Virus record (IMG/VR): IMGVR_UViG_3300025085_000018
Location: 1-61,583 of that record
Length of the DNA stretch: 61,583 bases
Reading direction: 5' to 3' (one strand)
Source of the DNA: a virus
Part shown: one piece after another, positions 35,216-46,204 of the stretch
How the letters are laid out: every line of letters begins with the position of its first letter
Numbering within the stretch: position 1 is the first letter of the stretch
Notes under the pieces: model-generated
The model's input: only the letters and a program-made list of their open reading frames with translations
Told to the model about the DNA's origin: nothing
The model's database searches: none
Program-made: the position numbers and the translations under genes

Positions 35216-36850
35216 ATGGGAGCATACGATAATCCAACAATAATAAAAGACATGTACGGAGCTGAAGCTTGGGCGGCAGCTGCTAACCAAATTTCTAACG
35301 CTTCTGTTGGCATGGTTAAGTCATTTGCTGATGCTGCTGTAAAAAGAGCAGATAAAGCTGAAAAAGAAGAAAAAGATAGAGCAGCTCTTGAAGCAAGTGT
35401 AACCATTAAGCAAGCTGAAGCTGCTAACAAAAACTTTAATTCTGAAGAATGGCAAAATACACCCAAAAGTTTAATGGACCAAGCTAAAGATTATAATAAT
35501 TTTAATATGCTAGGTGGTGTTCATAATATAAATGGAGTGGATGTTGATTTTGGTATTGGTTCTGTTAAAGCTGAAATGTTAGTAAACGATCCTAACACTT
35601 CTTCAGAAGATAGAGTTAAATACATGTCTATAGTTAATGATGCTAAAAATTCACTAAGTACATTTGCTCAAGAAGCAGGTTTAGTTTTAGCTGATGAAAA
35701 AGACTTTAACGCTTCTTTAACATCAACTGGATCTTATTATTCTGGTACTGATAATCTTGAAAGATTTGAAAGTCAACTAGTGGCTAACGCTTTATATAAT
35801 AAAAACGGTATAATGCCAGAAGGTTTTGATGTTCAAAAAACATATTCTAAAGTATTTAAAGATGATCAGTCTAAGTTTTCACAAACACTTTTAACTTTTG
35901 ATTTTACAACTAACATAAATAATCCTTTATTACCTGAAGATCTTCGTGCTAAACTTGAAAAAAGCCAAGATGAAAATGGTAATGTAACAATTAAAAAAGA
36001 ATACAACTTAAGTGATGGTAGTTGGGATGGTAATTTAATTAATCCTAAAGAGTTAGAAAACGCTGATTACTTATCAGCCTCTAAAGGTTTAACTAATGAG
36101 TCGGGTGTTTTTAGTGATAAAATGGAAGTACCTTTAGCTAGTACCTCTAGTATAAGAAAAGGTAAAGATTTAAATGTTCAAACAGTATCTAAATGGATGG
36201 ATGTTAGTGCTTACGAATCAGCCGTTAAAGAAACTACTAAAAAACAAGCAGCGTCAGCTTTTGCTTTAATGAGTCAAACACAACAAGGTTTTGAGGCTTA
36301 TCTTAGAAACATGGAGCCTAAGTCAGCTATACCTGAGTATAATGAATTACTTAAAAACAAAAAACTAACTTCCAGTGAAATACTTTCTTTATTAGAAGAA
36401 ACAGAAATGAAGTCAGCTAAGTATAAAGTAGGTTTACTAGAAGGTGTTTCTGATCCAGATGGTTTTCAAATGACAAGAAGAGCAATAACACAAGCTGAAA
36501 TAAATGATTTAAAAGCTGCAGGTATACCAGCTGCTGAAAATATGAATGTAGGTGACATGCAGTATTTTAAAACTAAGTCTACAGAAAAACAAAAAGTAAA
36601 ATCAAGTAGTAGTGGTAGTAGTAGAAAAGGTAATACTGAAAAACAACAAGAAAAAATTGATTTTGCTAGTGACGTTGCTAATAACCCTGATTCTTTTAAA
36701 ATAATGAGAACAATACCTGGATCAGGTGGTAGAAAAATAAAATTAAATAGTGATGGAACTTATAAAATTTATGGAAAAGACAATAGTCCTGTTCCAGGAA
36801 GAACTAGCGTAAGCAAAGAAGATTTAATGAAAATTTATCCAATTAAATAA
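35216..36850 (+). CDS. Internal virion protein, gp15-like
   Basis: 544 aa. Mostly helical, with a charged and Ala-rich start (MYGAEAWAAAANQISNASVGM), a coiled-coil-like stretch (ADAAVKRADKAEKEEKDRAALE) and a basic C-terminus with a short repeat of Ser (SSSSGSSRKGNTEKQQ). It lies between the gp14-like and the giant gp16-like proteins, the same order as in T7. Function as ejection-tube component is inferred. Confidence 0.7.
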   Translation: MGAYDNPTIIKDMYGAEAWAAAANQISNASVGMVKSFADAAVKRADKAEKEEKDRAALEASVTIKQAEAANKNFNSEEWQNTPKSLMDQAKDYNNFNMLGGVHNINGVDVDFGIGSVKAEMLVNDPNTSSEDRVKYMSIVNDAKNSLSTFAQEAGLVLADEKDFNASLTSTGSYYSGTDNLERFESQLVANALYNKNGIMPEGFDVQKTYSKVFKDDQSKFSQTLLTFDFTTNINNPLLPEDLRAKLEKSQDENGNVTIKKEYNLSDGSWDGNLINPKELENADYLSASKGLTNESGVFSDKMEVPLASTSSIRKGKDLNVQTVSKWMDVSAYESAVKETTKKQAASAFALMSQTQQGFEAYLRNMEPKSAIPEYNELLKNKKLTSSEILSLLEETEMKSAKYKVGLLEGVSDPDGFQMTRRAITQAEINDLKAAGIPAAENMNVGDMQYFKTKSTEKQKVKSSSSGSSRKGNTEKQQEKIDFASDVANNPDSFKIMRTIPGSGGRKIKLNSDGTYKIYGKDNSPVPGRTSVSKEDLMKIYPIK

Positions 36851-36857
36851 AAATAAA

Positions 36858-39800
36858 ATGGCAATAGATCCAATTTATATACACCCACTATATGGAGAGC
36901 TTTCAGCTGAAGAAATTAACGCTTTAGCTGAAGAGAACAATATGAGTTTAGAAGATTATTTAGCAGATCAAAATGTTGAATTCAAAGAATCTGAACCTGT
37001 AGGTACAGGTACTGTTCTTAGAAACGAAGAAGTTGACTTAGATTCTTTTTATGATCCATCAAAAAAAGTACCAGTTGTTGCAGCAGAGGATGCGGGTGTA
37101 GCAACGGAGATAGACGAGACATCCAAGTTGGAATCACAATTGGAAGATATTTTATCGGAATACAAAAAAGTAAATAATAGTTTTTATGGTGATACATACA
37201 ATGGTAGTGTTGCTGGTAAAATGTTACTTGATGAGCGTTATAGTAATGTAAGAAGTAAATTAAAAAAAGCTTATCAAAATTCTGAAATGGACATAAATAA
37301 ACCTATGTCTATTATAGATAAAACAGAAGAAGAAGTTCAGTCTTTTTTAATGAACGAGTATCCTGGTGTTTATATAGAACAGACTGGTGTAAGAAATGCA
37401 TTAAATATAACTTTACCTGGAGAAAATAAATCTACAGAATTAGACTTACAACCTTTCACTTTAGATGGTAGAGACGAAGCTGTAGATATACTAAAAAAAT
37501 TAGATAAAGCATATAAAAACCAGACAGACGAAGAATTGGTTATTAATACTGTTGGTCAATTAGCTGATGTATTAGGCGAAACAAAAGATGATAGGTCTAT
37601 AAATAAAGCTTTAGAAGGTACAGGTTATAGCGTTTCTATTAATGCAGCTAGTGGATCTTTCAAAGACGGTACTAATCAACCATACTCTTATAATGTTATA
37701 AAAGACGGTAATGTAATTAAGGAAAAACTAGATGTTTCTGAGTTAAGATCTTTTATGACAGAAGATTTAGGTAAAGAAGGTTACGCGGCTATAATGAAAA
37801 ATAGCTATGAAGCAACTAGCAATTACTTAGAAACAAAAGCTAGAGATATAAAAAAAGAAGAGACAGTTATAAAATCTGATAAATCTCTAGATTTAAAATA
37901 TTTTAAAAATACTTTTGCTGATGATATAATAGCAAACATAAATCAAGTTTTACCAGAAGACTTAAGCTCTGAAGAACAAGAGCAAATTAAATCTTACATG
38001 GAAAATAACGCTATAGGTGAAATGGTTTATAACGCTAAGCTAGATAAAATGGTTAAAGCGCCTAGCAAAATTGATGATGACGTTAATAAAATGAAAGATC
38101 TAAGTGGTTTACCACAAGCTATCTTAGATAAAATACAACAAGCTGGTGGCGTAAAATTTATACAAGGTATGTATAAAGCTGGTATTGAAAACCTAAAAAA
38201 AGAAGAACTGCTTGACAGATCTAGAACCATAGGTGAAAAAATAATGGCTAATTCTGGTAATCAAAACCTAATAAGATTAGGTCAAGGCATTGCTGGAATT
38301 GAAAAAAATAAATTTGATCAAAGAATAAAAGAGCAAGTCAAAGAGCTTCCTAAAATATACGAAGAAAGATTTGGAGAGGTATTAAATACTAGAGCAAAAG
38401 AAATATTAGAAAATGCACCAAGAGATACTAAGTTAAGTATAGACTACACGCCAAGTGGTGATCCTATTTTTTCTTTAACAAATGATAGAAATCTTAGTAC
38501 TGAGGAAGGTAGATTATTTAAAGAAGCAGAGTCTCAAATATTTAAACTACAAAATGACTTTGCTAATCTTCAATTAGATTATTCTGCTACATTAAGTAAT
38601 ATGCAGCAAGAAGTTTCTGAGTTTTATGCTGCTAATCCTGTTGATGCTGATGTTTTTAAAGATTCTATGAAAGAATATGGACTAGGTAGTTTGTTTGCTA
38701 AAGATGTCAACGATGCTTTTGCTGGAATATTATTAGCCGCACCTACTTTAGTTAACTCTGATTGGGCTTTAGAAGCTCAAAAAAGATTAAATGCTAAAAA
38801 TGATTACTTTGAAACAATGGGTAGCTATGATGATGGGGATTTTGGTACTTTCTTTTTTAGAACATTAGGCCAGCAATCGGGTAATATAACACTAGCTATA
38901 GCTACCGGAGGTATTGGCTCTGCTGCAGGACTATCTTCTGCTATGACAGCTAATGCTATTGGTGGTTTATTTGGTTTGTCATCAGGTACACAAACATACA
39001 GAGATCTTAAAACACAGCAACAAATAGTAGGAACAGCTGATAAACAAGCTAAAATTGCTCTAGACGCTTACGAAAATGGAGTTATAGATTTATATACTTA
39101 TACTAATACTATGAGAGATATAAACAAAACTAAAGCTATGAGTGAAATAAGCGACGATCAAATAGTTAGCGCATCATTAGCTAATGGTATAATTGAAGGT
39201 ACTGTAACTAGATTTTTAGGTACAGCACCAAACACAATAAAGCTTTTAAAAGATTTTAAAGCACCTACGTCGTTAACAAGTGTATCTAAAAATTTATACG
39301 CGAATAAATACGAAAAAATAGCTGACTTAATAGGTAAACCACTATTAATGCGTGGTTCAGGAGAACTTGCTGAAGAAGAATTAATATATGGTGGTCAACA
39401 GTTTATAACAGAGTTTGGTATACTTGATAGAGAATTAGATCTTAGTGCTTGGGATGATACCGCTATGTCTACCATAATAACACTAGGTGTTTCACAAAGC
39501 CCAGGTGTTGCTTATTCTGGTATGGTAAATTATAATGCTACAAAAGATTTTGAAAAGAAAATAAACAAACTTAGAGTTAACAACAATGAGCTTAGCACAT
39601 TAATACAAGACTCTAAGTTAGACGCTAAACAGAAAAAATTATTACTTTCTGATATGGCTGAAAACTTAAAAGAACAAGGTTTAGAAGTTGACAGACTAGG
39701 CGTAGACATATTAGGTCGTAATTCTAACGATATAAAAAGATTAATAGGTACGGAGTTAATTAAATCACAGATTTTAGCTCAAGCAGGTGTTATGCCAGGT

Positions 39801-42800
39801 ATGTCAGATGTAGATAAAGCTGAAGTTATAAAGTCTTATAAAGAATCTTTAACAAAAGAACAAGCTAAAGTATTTGAAACTCAATTAAATGTTTTAGACA
39901 AACAAACTAATGTTATAAAAAACAAACCAACAAGCTTAACTAAAGCTAAAGAAAGCTTAGGTAGCATATGGACTACTAACGATTCTTACTTGAGTAAAAC
40001 AAACAAAGATGGTTATAATGAAAAATCTACAGAAGATAAGTTAGTAGCTGTTATAAACCAAGTAAGAGAGAGTGTAGGTAGGTCTAGTAAGAAAGCAGCA
40101 AAAGCAAATCCTGATATTGTTGCTATGGTTGAAAGCGAAACAATAAACGATAAACCTTTAAATAAAAAACAAAAGGAAATAAGATATCGTGAGCTTGGAG
40201 ATTTGATGGCTTTGAATCAATCAAGAGCTATATCTGTTGCAGAAGGTGTTAATGCTAAAGCCGCAGACATATTTGCAGACATAGATAATGTAAATATAGT
40301 AGAATACAAAACCGCAGAAGAACTAGAAACTGCTTTACTTGCTAATGGCGTAGAGGTTAATACTCCAGAGTATAACGAAGCTATTAAAAAGTTTAACAAT
40401 GGTCAAACATATGGAGCTGTTATGGGTAACACTATAATAACTCAAAATGCTGAGCAAGCTAAAAAAGATCTTGAAAATGGTGAAATAAGAGCTGGAACTG
40501 TTATAATACATGAATTTGCTCATATTGTAGATGATGCCCGTATAAAGCCAGAGAATAGAAAAATATATGCTGAAAATTTAGCTGCAGCAGCTGCTAACAC
40601 CGATAATCAAGCTATAAAAGCTGTGGATAGATCAGTTAGAAACATGCTTGATAATTTATACTCTAAAGACAATTTAACTTTTGAAAACAGTGATAAGTAT
40701 AGAGATGAGTATACTAAATACATGCAGGAAAGTTTATACGCTTTTGAAGATGAGGTTCAAATAGAAAAAGAAGATAGTTTTATAACTAGAGTATTTAATA
40801 GTACTGATCCTAACAAACTTAATACACCTGAAAAAGCTTTAGATTATTTAGCCGCAAACAACGCTGCGTTTAGATCTGGCAAGATAAGTAAGAAAACTAA
40901 AAAAGCTTTAAAAGATTTTAAAGGAAAAGAAACTAAGTTATCAGATAAATCTAGTGTTAATAAGTTAGCTATAGAATTTAAAAATAACCCTAAAGACTTT
41001 AAAGCTGACAAAGCTAAGTTTACTAATTTCTTTATACAAGCCCAGTCTGTAGCTATAGATGCTATGGGTTACAATGTAGCTAAGGGAGATATACTTGCAA
41101 GTGACGCAGCACAATTTGTTGCTACTGAAATTGAAAGCGTAATTAATACTTTTGATCCTAGTAAAGGAGCTTTTACAACACATGTTGTTAATAGTTTTAA
41201 AAACAGAAGAGCAAATAAGTTTTATAAACAAGAGTTTGCACCTAAAGATATAAAGAAAACTAGAATAGGTACCGGTTTTGACATAGTAGACCAAAGCTCT
41301 ACTGAAACTCTAAGCGAAAGACAAGCTAGAGAAGATAAAGAAACAACATCTAAAGTAGATCCTAGAAAATTTAAGATTGTTGCTTCTGATATAAAAAACA
41401 TGGAGAGTATGGTTGATGTTAAACCTAGCGATGTTGCTCCATTTAAATTAGACTTTAAAGAAATAAGTAGTAGATATGGTAGTAAACTAGCAGCTGCTAT
41501 GTACAATATATCTAATGATAAAATATCTAAAAACTCTAACTTAACTTATGCTAAGAAAATAGTAAATGGTATACCAGAAAATTCAGAAGCTGGTAGAATA
41601 CAAGATGACTTTAGAGATGCGCAAGAAGTTAAAAAGTTTTTAAAATCATTACCACCTACAAACGTTACATCTAAAGAGTCACAAGTTGGTCCACAGGGTG
41701 AAATGGTTCCGGTGTCAAAAGATACACAAGGTAGATCTATTGGTTTAAAAGGTAGAGTATTAGATTACTTTTATGCTGATAAAACAGGTGAAAGATCATC
41801 TGGTTTAACTAGCCAGCCATTTATAAGAAGATTAAAACCAGAATTTACAGGAGCTATATCTAGCGAAACTATAAAAAAGTTACAAGAAGACATGGGTATA
41901 ACGCCTATGGGTCAGCTCAATAACTACAATAGAAATATAGGTACTTTCTTAAATGGTATAGCTAAGTTAAAAGGTTCTATAATAGCTAACACAATAGCAA
42001 GAGATAAAGTTTCAAAGTTTACAGAAAGATCATCTAGGTCACCTAAACAGATACAAGCTGATATGGGCGCTGGTAGATCTGAAGTTCAGTTTAGTGAAAA
42101 AGTAAAAAGCATATTATCTAATCCAACTTTTAAACTAGAGACAAGAGGTATTGATGGTTTATTAAAAGCTTATAATATAGACGGTACTTTTAAATTTAAA
42201 ACTAGAGATGATGTAGATAAATACATTGCTGAAGTTAAAAAGAATTTACTACCTTTAATGCCAAAAGATTTTTGGTTTGGAAAACCTAATAAAAAAGGAA
42301 ACTATGGAACTGTATTTACACCAAGTTCTAAAGTTTTAGGAACCACAGATGTTAGTAAAGCTCTATATAAAGAATACTATGTAGATCAAATGAAAAAATT
42401 AGCTTTAGACACTAACCAAAAATACGGAGCGCCTATAAAAGGTGTTAGTGATTTTTCAGTTTCTGGATACGATACGTTGTTTAAAACTAAAGCTATAATA
42501 AAAGCTAAAATAAAGTCAGGTGATATAGATGCTTTTAATAAAAAAGTAAGTAAAATCCATCAAGCTATGTGGTATAGATTTAATGAAGCTATACGATCTA
42601 ATAAGGAAAACGCTAGAGTAATAGGTAATTATCTAAAAATAACTGGAAGCGACACTGGTCATTGGCATAAGCTAGGTGCTCAGTTCGTAGGTTACTCTAA
42701 TGAAATAACAGGCAGTAGATTTGAATACGAGCATGCTATGCCTGCTACGTCTGCTTACTTGTATTTGCTAGATGTAGCGTTGTCTAAAAGTGCATTTGAA

Positions 42801-45800
42801 AGCGCTTATGATTTTATTATAGACAACTACAAGCTTATATCCTTAGATAAAGCTATGGACAAAAAACTTATAGCTGTAGGTCTTCGTAGCGAAATGCCTG
42901 TTAATTGGAACTTATTAGAAAACAATTGGTATGATAGGTATTTTAGTAAACTAGTAGCAACGCAAGACGGTGGTATAGATCCAAGAGGATTAATAAGTAT
43001 TGACGGAACTAATTTCCAAGAAAAATATAATATAAATGCCGATGGTAGTTCTTATATAAGAGGAACTTTTAAGCCAGAGGCTAAATCACAAATTGAAAAA
43101 GATAACATAGCTGATAAAGCTATGAGAAATGCTAGAAGCCCTAAGTATTCTGAGAAAATTAAAAAAGCTAGAGTATTTGATTTTGACGATACATTAGCTA
43201 AATCTAATAGCAAAGTACTTGTTGAAACATTGGATGGTAATACATTTAAAATAAACGCAACAGAGTTTGCACGAAGAGCGGCAGAGCTAGAACAACAGGG
43301 TGCTAAATTTGATTTTACTGAATTTGAAAAAGTTATTGATGGTAAAAAAGGACCTTTGTTTGAAGTAGCTAAAAAAATACAAGATGCTAGAGGTTCAGAA
43401 GATATATTTGTTTTAACAGCTAGGCCTCAAAACGCAGATAAAGCTATAAAAAACTTTTTATCTAGTTTAGGTTTAAACATACCTTTATCTAATATAACTG
43501 GTTTATCAGACGGAAAACCTCAAGCAAAAGCAGACTGGATGCTTGGAAAATTTGCAGAAGGTTATAACGATTTTTACTTTACAGATGATGCAATGAAAAA
43601 TGTTAAAGCTGTTAAAGATGTTTTAAGCGTTCTTGATGTTAAATCTAAAGTACAGCAAGCTAGAATAAAGTTTAGCGAAAAACTTAGTGATGAGTTTAAC
43701 GCTATGATAGAAAGAAACAAAGGTGTTCCTGCTAAAGCTACTTTTTCAGACGCATTAGCTAGAAGAAGAGGCCAAAAACAAAAAAGATTTTCATTTTTTG
43801 TACCACCTTCAGCTGATGACTTTAGAGGTTTAACAATGTACACTTTTGCTGGTAAAGGCAAACAAGGTGAAATGGATCAAGAGTTCTTTGACAAAGCCTT
43901 AATAAAACCTTACATGAGAGGTATTGGTGCTGTAGAGCAAGCTAAACAAAGAATAACAAACGATTATAGAGCTTTAGTTAAGAAATATCCTAAAATAAAA
44001 AGAAAACTAAGAAAAAAGTTTGAAGAAACTAAATACACTACAGATGAAGCTATTAGAATATTTTTATGGGATAGAGCAGGTTTTGTTATACCAGGTTTAT
44101 CTAAGACTGATCAAGCTAAAGTAGTTAAATTAGTTTCTAATGATACAGATTTAGTTCAATTTGCAGATGGTGTTGAGTTAATAACTAGATTAGATAAATT
44201 TGTAGAACCTACAGATTTCTGGGATGCTAGCACAATAATAGGTGATTTAAGCAGAGTAGGTAGAGATATTAATAGAAAAGAATATTTAGCTGAGTTTATA
44301 GAAAACGTAGATATAATATTTTCACCTGAAAACTTAAATAAAGTACAAGCTTTATATGGGTTTAGAATAAGAGAATCGCTAGAGAACTCTATAAAAAGAA
44401 TGAAGAGTGGTAGTAATAAAGCTACAGGGGGTGGAAGATTAGTAGAATCTTGGAATAATTGGGTTAACAACTCTGTTGGTGCAATTATGTTCTTTAACAG
44501 AAGATCAGCACTATTACAGTTAATGTCTTCAGCTAACTTTATTAATTGGTCAGACAATAACCCAGCACAAGCAGCTTTAGCTTTAGCAAATCAACCTCAG
44601 TATTGGAAAGATGTTATAATGTTATTTAATTCACCTAAACTAAAACAAAGAAGATCTGGTTTAGAGGGTGATATACAAGAAGCTGAAATAGCACAAGCAT
44701 CTAGAAAAGGTGGTATGACAGGTGTTATATCTTACTTGTTAAAAATAGGTTTTACACCTACACAAATAGCAGATAGTATAGCTATATCAACAGGTGGTGC
44801 AACTTTTTATAGAAACAGAGTTAATACTTACAAGAAAGATGGCTTTGAAACAGCTGATGCAGAAGCTAAAGCTTTTGAGGATTTTAGTGCTATATCTGAT
44901 GAAACACAGCAATCAGCAGATCCAATGCTTATATCAGGCCAACAAGCTAGTGTATTAGGTAGATTAGTTTTAGCTTTCCAAAACACACCTATGCAATATA
45001 CTAGGTTAATTAAAAAAGCTGGTCAAGATCTTATAAACGGAAGAGGTAGTAAAAAGCAGAATATATCTAAAATACTATACTATGGAGCTATACAAAACTT
45101 TATATTCAACGCTTTACAAAACGCATTGTTTGCTTTAATACCAGGGTTTGATGACGAAGATGAAGATTTTGCAACAGATAAAGAAAAAGAAAAATACGAC
45201 GAAAAGAAAATTAGAGGTGAAGAAAATAAAATAGCTAGAATAGCTAATGGTATGGTTGATTCAATTGTTCGTGGTTCTGGTTTAGCAGGTGCGGTAGCTG
45301 TTACTGTTAAAAACACTATAAGAGAGTTTATAGAATACCAAGAAAAACCTGTGTTCTCTAGAGAAAAAGGAGATATCGTTTTAGCTGCACTTCAAATATC
45401 ACCGCCAATAGGTTCTAAAGCTAGAAAAATAAATGCTGCATTACAAACTTTACAATATGAAAAAGATGTAATTGATGAAAGAGGCTTTGATGTTACAATA
45501 GATGGTAAGTTTCAACTTAGTCCTACGTACAACATGATAGGTTCATTATCAGCTGCAACACTTAATTTACCTTTAGATAGAGCTGTAGATGAAGTTAATT
45601 CTATAACAGAAGCTTTAGATACTAGAAACACACAATGGCAAAGAATAGCTCTTGCTTTAGGTTGGAGATCATGGGATACAGGTGTTAAAATTGAAGAACA
45701 TGATTTAATAAAAACAAAAGCTAAAGAAGCTAGAAAAATAGCTGGTAAAGAAAAAGCTAAAGAAACTAGAAAAATAAACAAGCAAAAAACAAAAGAGTAT

Positions 45801-45941
45801 AAAGCTTACAGATTATTAGTTTTAGAATCGGTTCCAGATAATGTTCTTGAAATGATTTATTCAGAAGAAAGAAAAACAGGTAAACCATACCCTGCTTTTA
45901 AACTTCAAAAAATATATGATAAATATTCAGATTTAAAATAA
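36858..45941 (+). CDS. Giant multidomain ejection protein (gp16-like), with HExxH peptidase and HAD domains
   Basis: 3027 aa, about twice T7 gp16. From N to C: helical start; a Gly/Ala-rich hydrophobic stretch (about 676-712); HEFAH (1218-1222) in VIIHEFAHIVDDAR, a zinc metallopeptidase core; a segment INTFDPSKGAFTTHVVNSFKNRR (about 1430, split here) like sigma-factor region 2; a HAD phosphatase-type domain with VFDFDDTLA (Asp2108, Asp2110), LTAR (about 2185), a Lys (about 2218) and a DDA acidic pair (about 2242); and a C-terminus of a type common in large virion proteins (SALLQLMSSANFINW... TPMQYTRLIKKAG). No transglycosylase motif was recognised. Such proteins enter the cell with the genome and may act on the envelope or on host targets. 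Confidence 0.9.
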   Translation: MAIDPIYIHPLYGELSAEEINALAEENNMSLEDYLADQNVEFKESEPVGTGTVLRNEEVDLDSFYDPSKKVPVVAAEDAGVATEIDETSKLESQLEDILSEYKKVNNSFYGDTYNGSVAGKMLLDERYSNVRSKLKKAYQNSEMDINKPMSIIDKTEEEVQSFLMNEYPGVYIEQTGVRNALNITLPGENKSTELDLQPFTLDGRDEAVDILKKLDKAYKNQTDEELVINTVGQLADVLGETKDDRSINKALEGTGYSVSINAASGSFKDGTNQPYSYNVIKDGNVIKEKLDVSELRSFMTEDLGKEGYAAIMKNSYEATSNYLETKARDIKKEETVIKSDKSLDLKYFKNTFADDIIANINQVLPEDLSSEEQEQIKSYMENNAIGEMVYNAKLDKMVKAPSKIDDDVNKMKDLSGLPQAILDKIQQAGGVKFIQGMYKAGIENLKKEELLDRSRTIGEKIMANSGNQNLIRLGQGIAGIEKNKFDQRIKEQVKELPKIYEERFGEVLNTRAKEILENAPRDTKLSIDYTPSGDPIFSLTNDRNLSTEEGRLFKEAESQIFKLQNDFANLQLDYSATLSNMQQEVSEFYAANPVDADVFKDSMKEYGLGSLFAKDVNDAFAGILLAAPTLVNSDWALEAQKRLNAKNDYFETMGSYDDGDFGTFFFRTLGQQSGNITLAIATGGIGSAAGLSSAMTANAIGGLFGLSSGTQTYRDLKTQQQIVGTADKQAKIALDAYENGVIDLYTYTNTMRDINKTKAMSEISDDQIVSASLANGIIEGTVTRFLGTAPNTIKLLKDFKAPTSLTSVSKNLYANKYEKIADLIGKPLLMRGSGELAEEELIYGGQQFITEFGILDRELDLSAWDDTAMSTIITLGVSQSPGVAYSGMVNYNATKDFEKKINKLRVNNNELSTLIQDSKLDAKQKKLLLSDMAENLKEQGLEVDRLGVDILGRNSNDIKRLIGTELIKSQILAQAGVMPGMSDVDKAEVIKSYKESLTKEQAKVFETQLNVLDKQTNVIKNKPTSLTKAKESLGSIWTTNDSYLSKTNKDGYNEKSTEDKLVAVINQVRESVGRSSKKAAKANPDIVAMVESETINDKPLNKKQKEIRYRELGDLMALNQSRAISVAEGVNAKAADIFADIDNVNIVEYKTAEELETALLANGVEVNTPEYNEAIKKFNNGQTYGAVMGNTIITQNAEQAKKDLENGEIRAGTVIIHEFAHIVDDARIKPENRKIYAENLAAAAANTDNQAIKAVDRSVRNMLDNLYSKDNLTFENSDKYRDEYTKYMQESLYAFEDEVQIEKEDSFITRVFNSTDPNKLNTPEKALDYLAANNAAFRSGKISKKTKKALKDFKGKETKLSDKSSVNKLAIEFKNNPKDFKADKAKFTNFFIQAQSVAIDAMGYNVAKGDILASDAAQFVATEIESVINTFDPSKGAFTTHVVNSFKNRRANKFYKQEFAPKDIKKTRIGTGFDIVDQSSTETLSERQAREDKETTSKVDPRKFKIVASDIKNMESMVDVKPSDVAPFKLDFKEISSRYGSKLAAAMYNISNDKISKNSNLTYAKKIVNGIPENSEAGRIQDDFRDAQEVKKFLKSLPPTNVTSKESQVGPQGEMVPVSKDTQGRSIGLKGRVLDYFYADKTGERSSGLTSQPFIRRLKPEFTGAISSETIKKLQEDMGITPMGQLNNYNRNIGTFLNGIAKLKGSIIANTIARDKVSKFTERSSRSPKQIQADMGAGRSEVQFSEKVKSILSNPTFKLETRGIDGLLKAYNIDGTFKFKTRDDVDKYIAEVKKNLLPLMPKDFWFGKPNKKGNYGTVFTPSSKVLGTTDVSKALYKEYYVDQMKKLALDTNQKYGAPIKGVSDFSVSGYDTLFKTKAIIKAKIKSGDIDAFNKKVSKIHQAMWYRFNEAIRSNKENARVIGNYLKITGSDTGHWHKLGAQFVGYSNEITGSRFEYEHAMPATSAYLYLLDVALSKSAFESAYDFIIDNYKLISLDKAMDKKLIAVGLRSEMPVNWNLLENNWYDRYFSKLVATQDGGIDPRGLISIDGTNFQEKYNINADGSSYIRGTFKPEAKSQIEKDNIADKAMRNARSPKYSEKIKKARVFDFDDTLAKSNSKVLVETLDGNTFKINATEFARRAAELEQQGAKFDFTEFEKVIDGKKGPLFEVAKKIQDARGSEDIFVLTARPQNADKAIKNFLSSLGLNIPLSNITGLSDGKPQAKADWMLGKFAEGYNDFYFTDDAMKNVKAVKDVLSVLDVKSKVQQARIKFSEKLSDEFNAMIERNKGVPAKATFSDALARRRGQKQKRFSFFVPPSADDFRGLTMYTFAGKGKQGEMDQEFFDKALIKPYMRGIGAVEQAKQRITNDYRALVKKYPKIKRKLRKKFEETKYTTDEAIRIFLWDRAGFVIPGLSKTDQAKVVKLVSNDTDLVQFADGVELITRLDKFVEPTDFWDASTIIGDLSRVGRDINRKEYLAEFIENVDIIFSPENLNKVQALYGFRIRESLENSIKRMKSGSNKATGGGRLVESWNNWVNNSVGAIMFFNRRSALLQLMSSANFINWSDNNPAQAALALANQPQYWKDVIMLFNSPKLKQRRSGLEGDIQEAEIAQASRKGGMTGVISYLLKIGFTPTQIADSIAISTGGATFYRNRVNTYKKDGFETADAEAKAFEDFSAISDETQQSADPMLISGQQASVLGRLVLAFQNTPMQYTRLIKKAGQDLINGRGSKKQNISKILYYGAIQNFIFNALQNALFALIPGFDDEDEDFATDKEKEKYDEKKIRGEENKIARIANGMVDSIVRGSGLAGAVAVTVKNTIREFIEYQEKPVFSREKGDIVLAALQISPPIGSKARKINAALQTLQYEKDVIDERGFDVTIDGKFQLSPTYNMIGSLSAATLNLPLDRAVDEVNSITEALDTRNTQWQRIALALGWRSWDTGVKIEEHDLIKTKAKEARKIAGKEKAKETRKINKQKTKEYKAYRLLVLESVPDNVLEMIYSEERKTGKPYPAFKLQKIYDKYSDLK

Positions 45942-46204
45942 TGAAAAATTCAACTTACGAAAAACAAAACAGAGCAATGCGTTCAGAGTATAAGTCTGAA
46001 ACAGGCAAGACGTTAGGTAAAAGACTAACTAAAGGTAAAAACAAACGTAGAGTATCTTTCGCGTGTAGATTTGCAGGCATGGCTGGAGCTATGAAAGACG
46101 CTAAAGGTAAACCAACTAAAAAAGCAATAGCTTTAAAAAAATGGGGTTTTGGAAGTGTAGCTGCTGCTAAAAGTTTTTGCAACGCTAACAAAGAGAAGAA
46201 ATGA
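45941..46204 (+). CDS. Small basic protein of the MK-x-M-x-G type
   Basis: 87 aa, overlapping the giant gene by 1 nt (TAATG). Very basic, with KTLGKRLTKGKNKRRVSFACRFAGMAGAMKDAKGKPTKKAIALKKWGFGSVAAAKSF. The pattern RRFxxRxxGMxGxMKDxKGKPTxKAxALKxWGFGS is widespread among marine phages as a short unnamed protein. It likely binds DNA or RNA. Function unknown. Confidence 0.75.
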   Translation: MKNSTYEKQNRAMRSEYKSETGKTLGKRLTKGKNKRRVSFACRFAGMAGAMKDAKGKPTKKAIALKKWGFGSVAAAKSFCNANKEKK

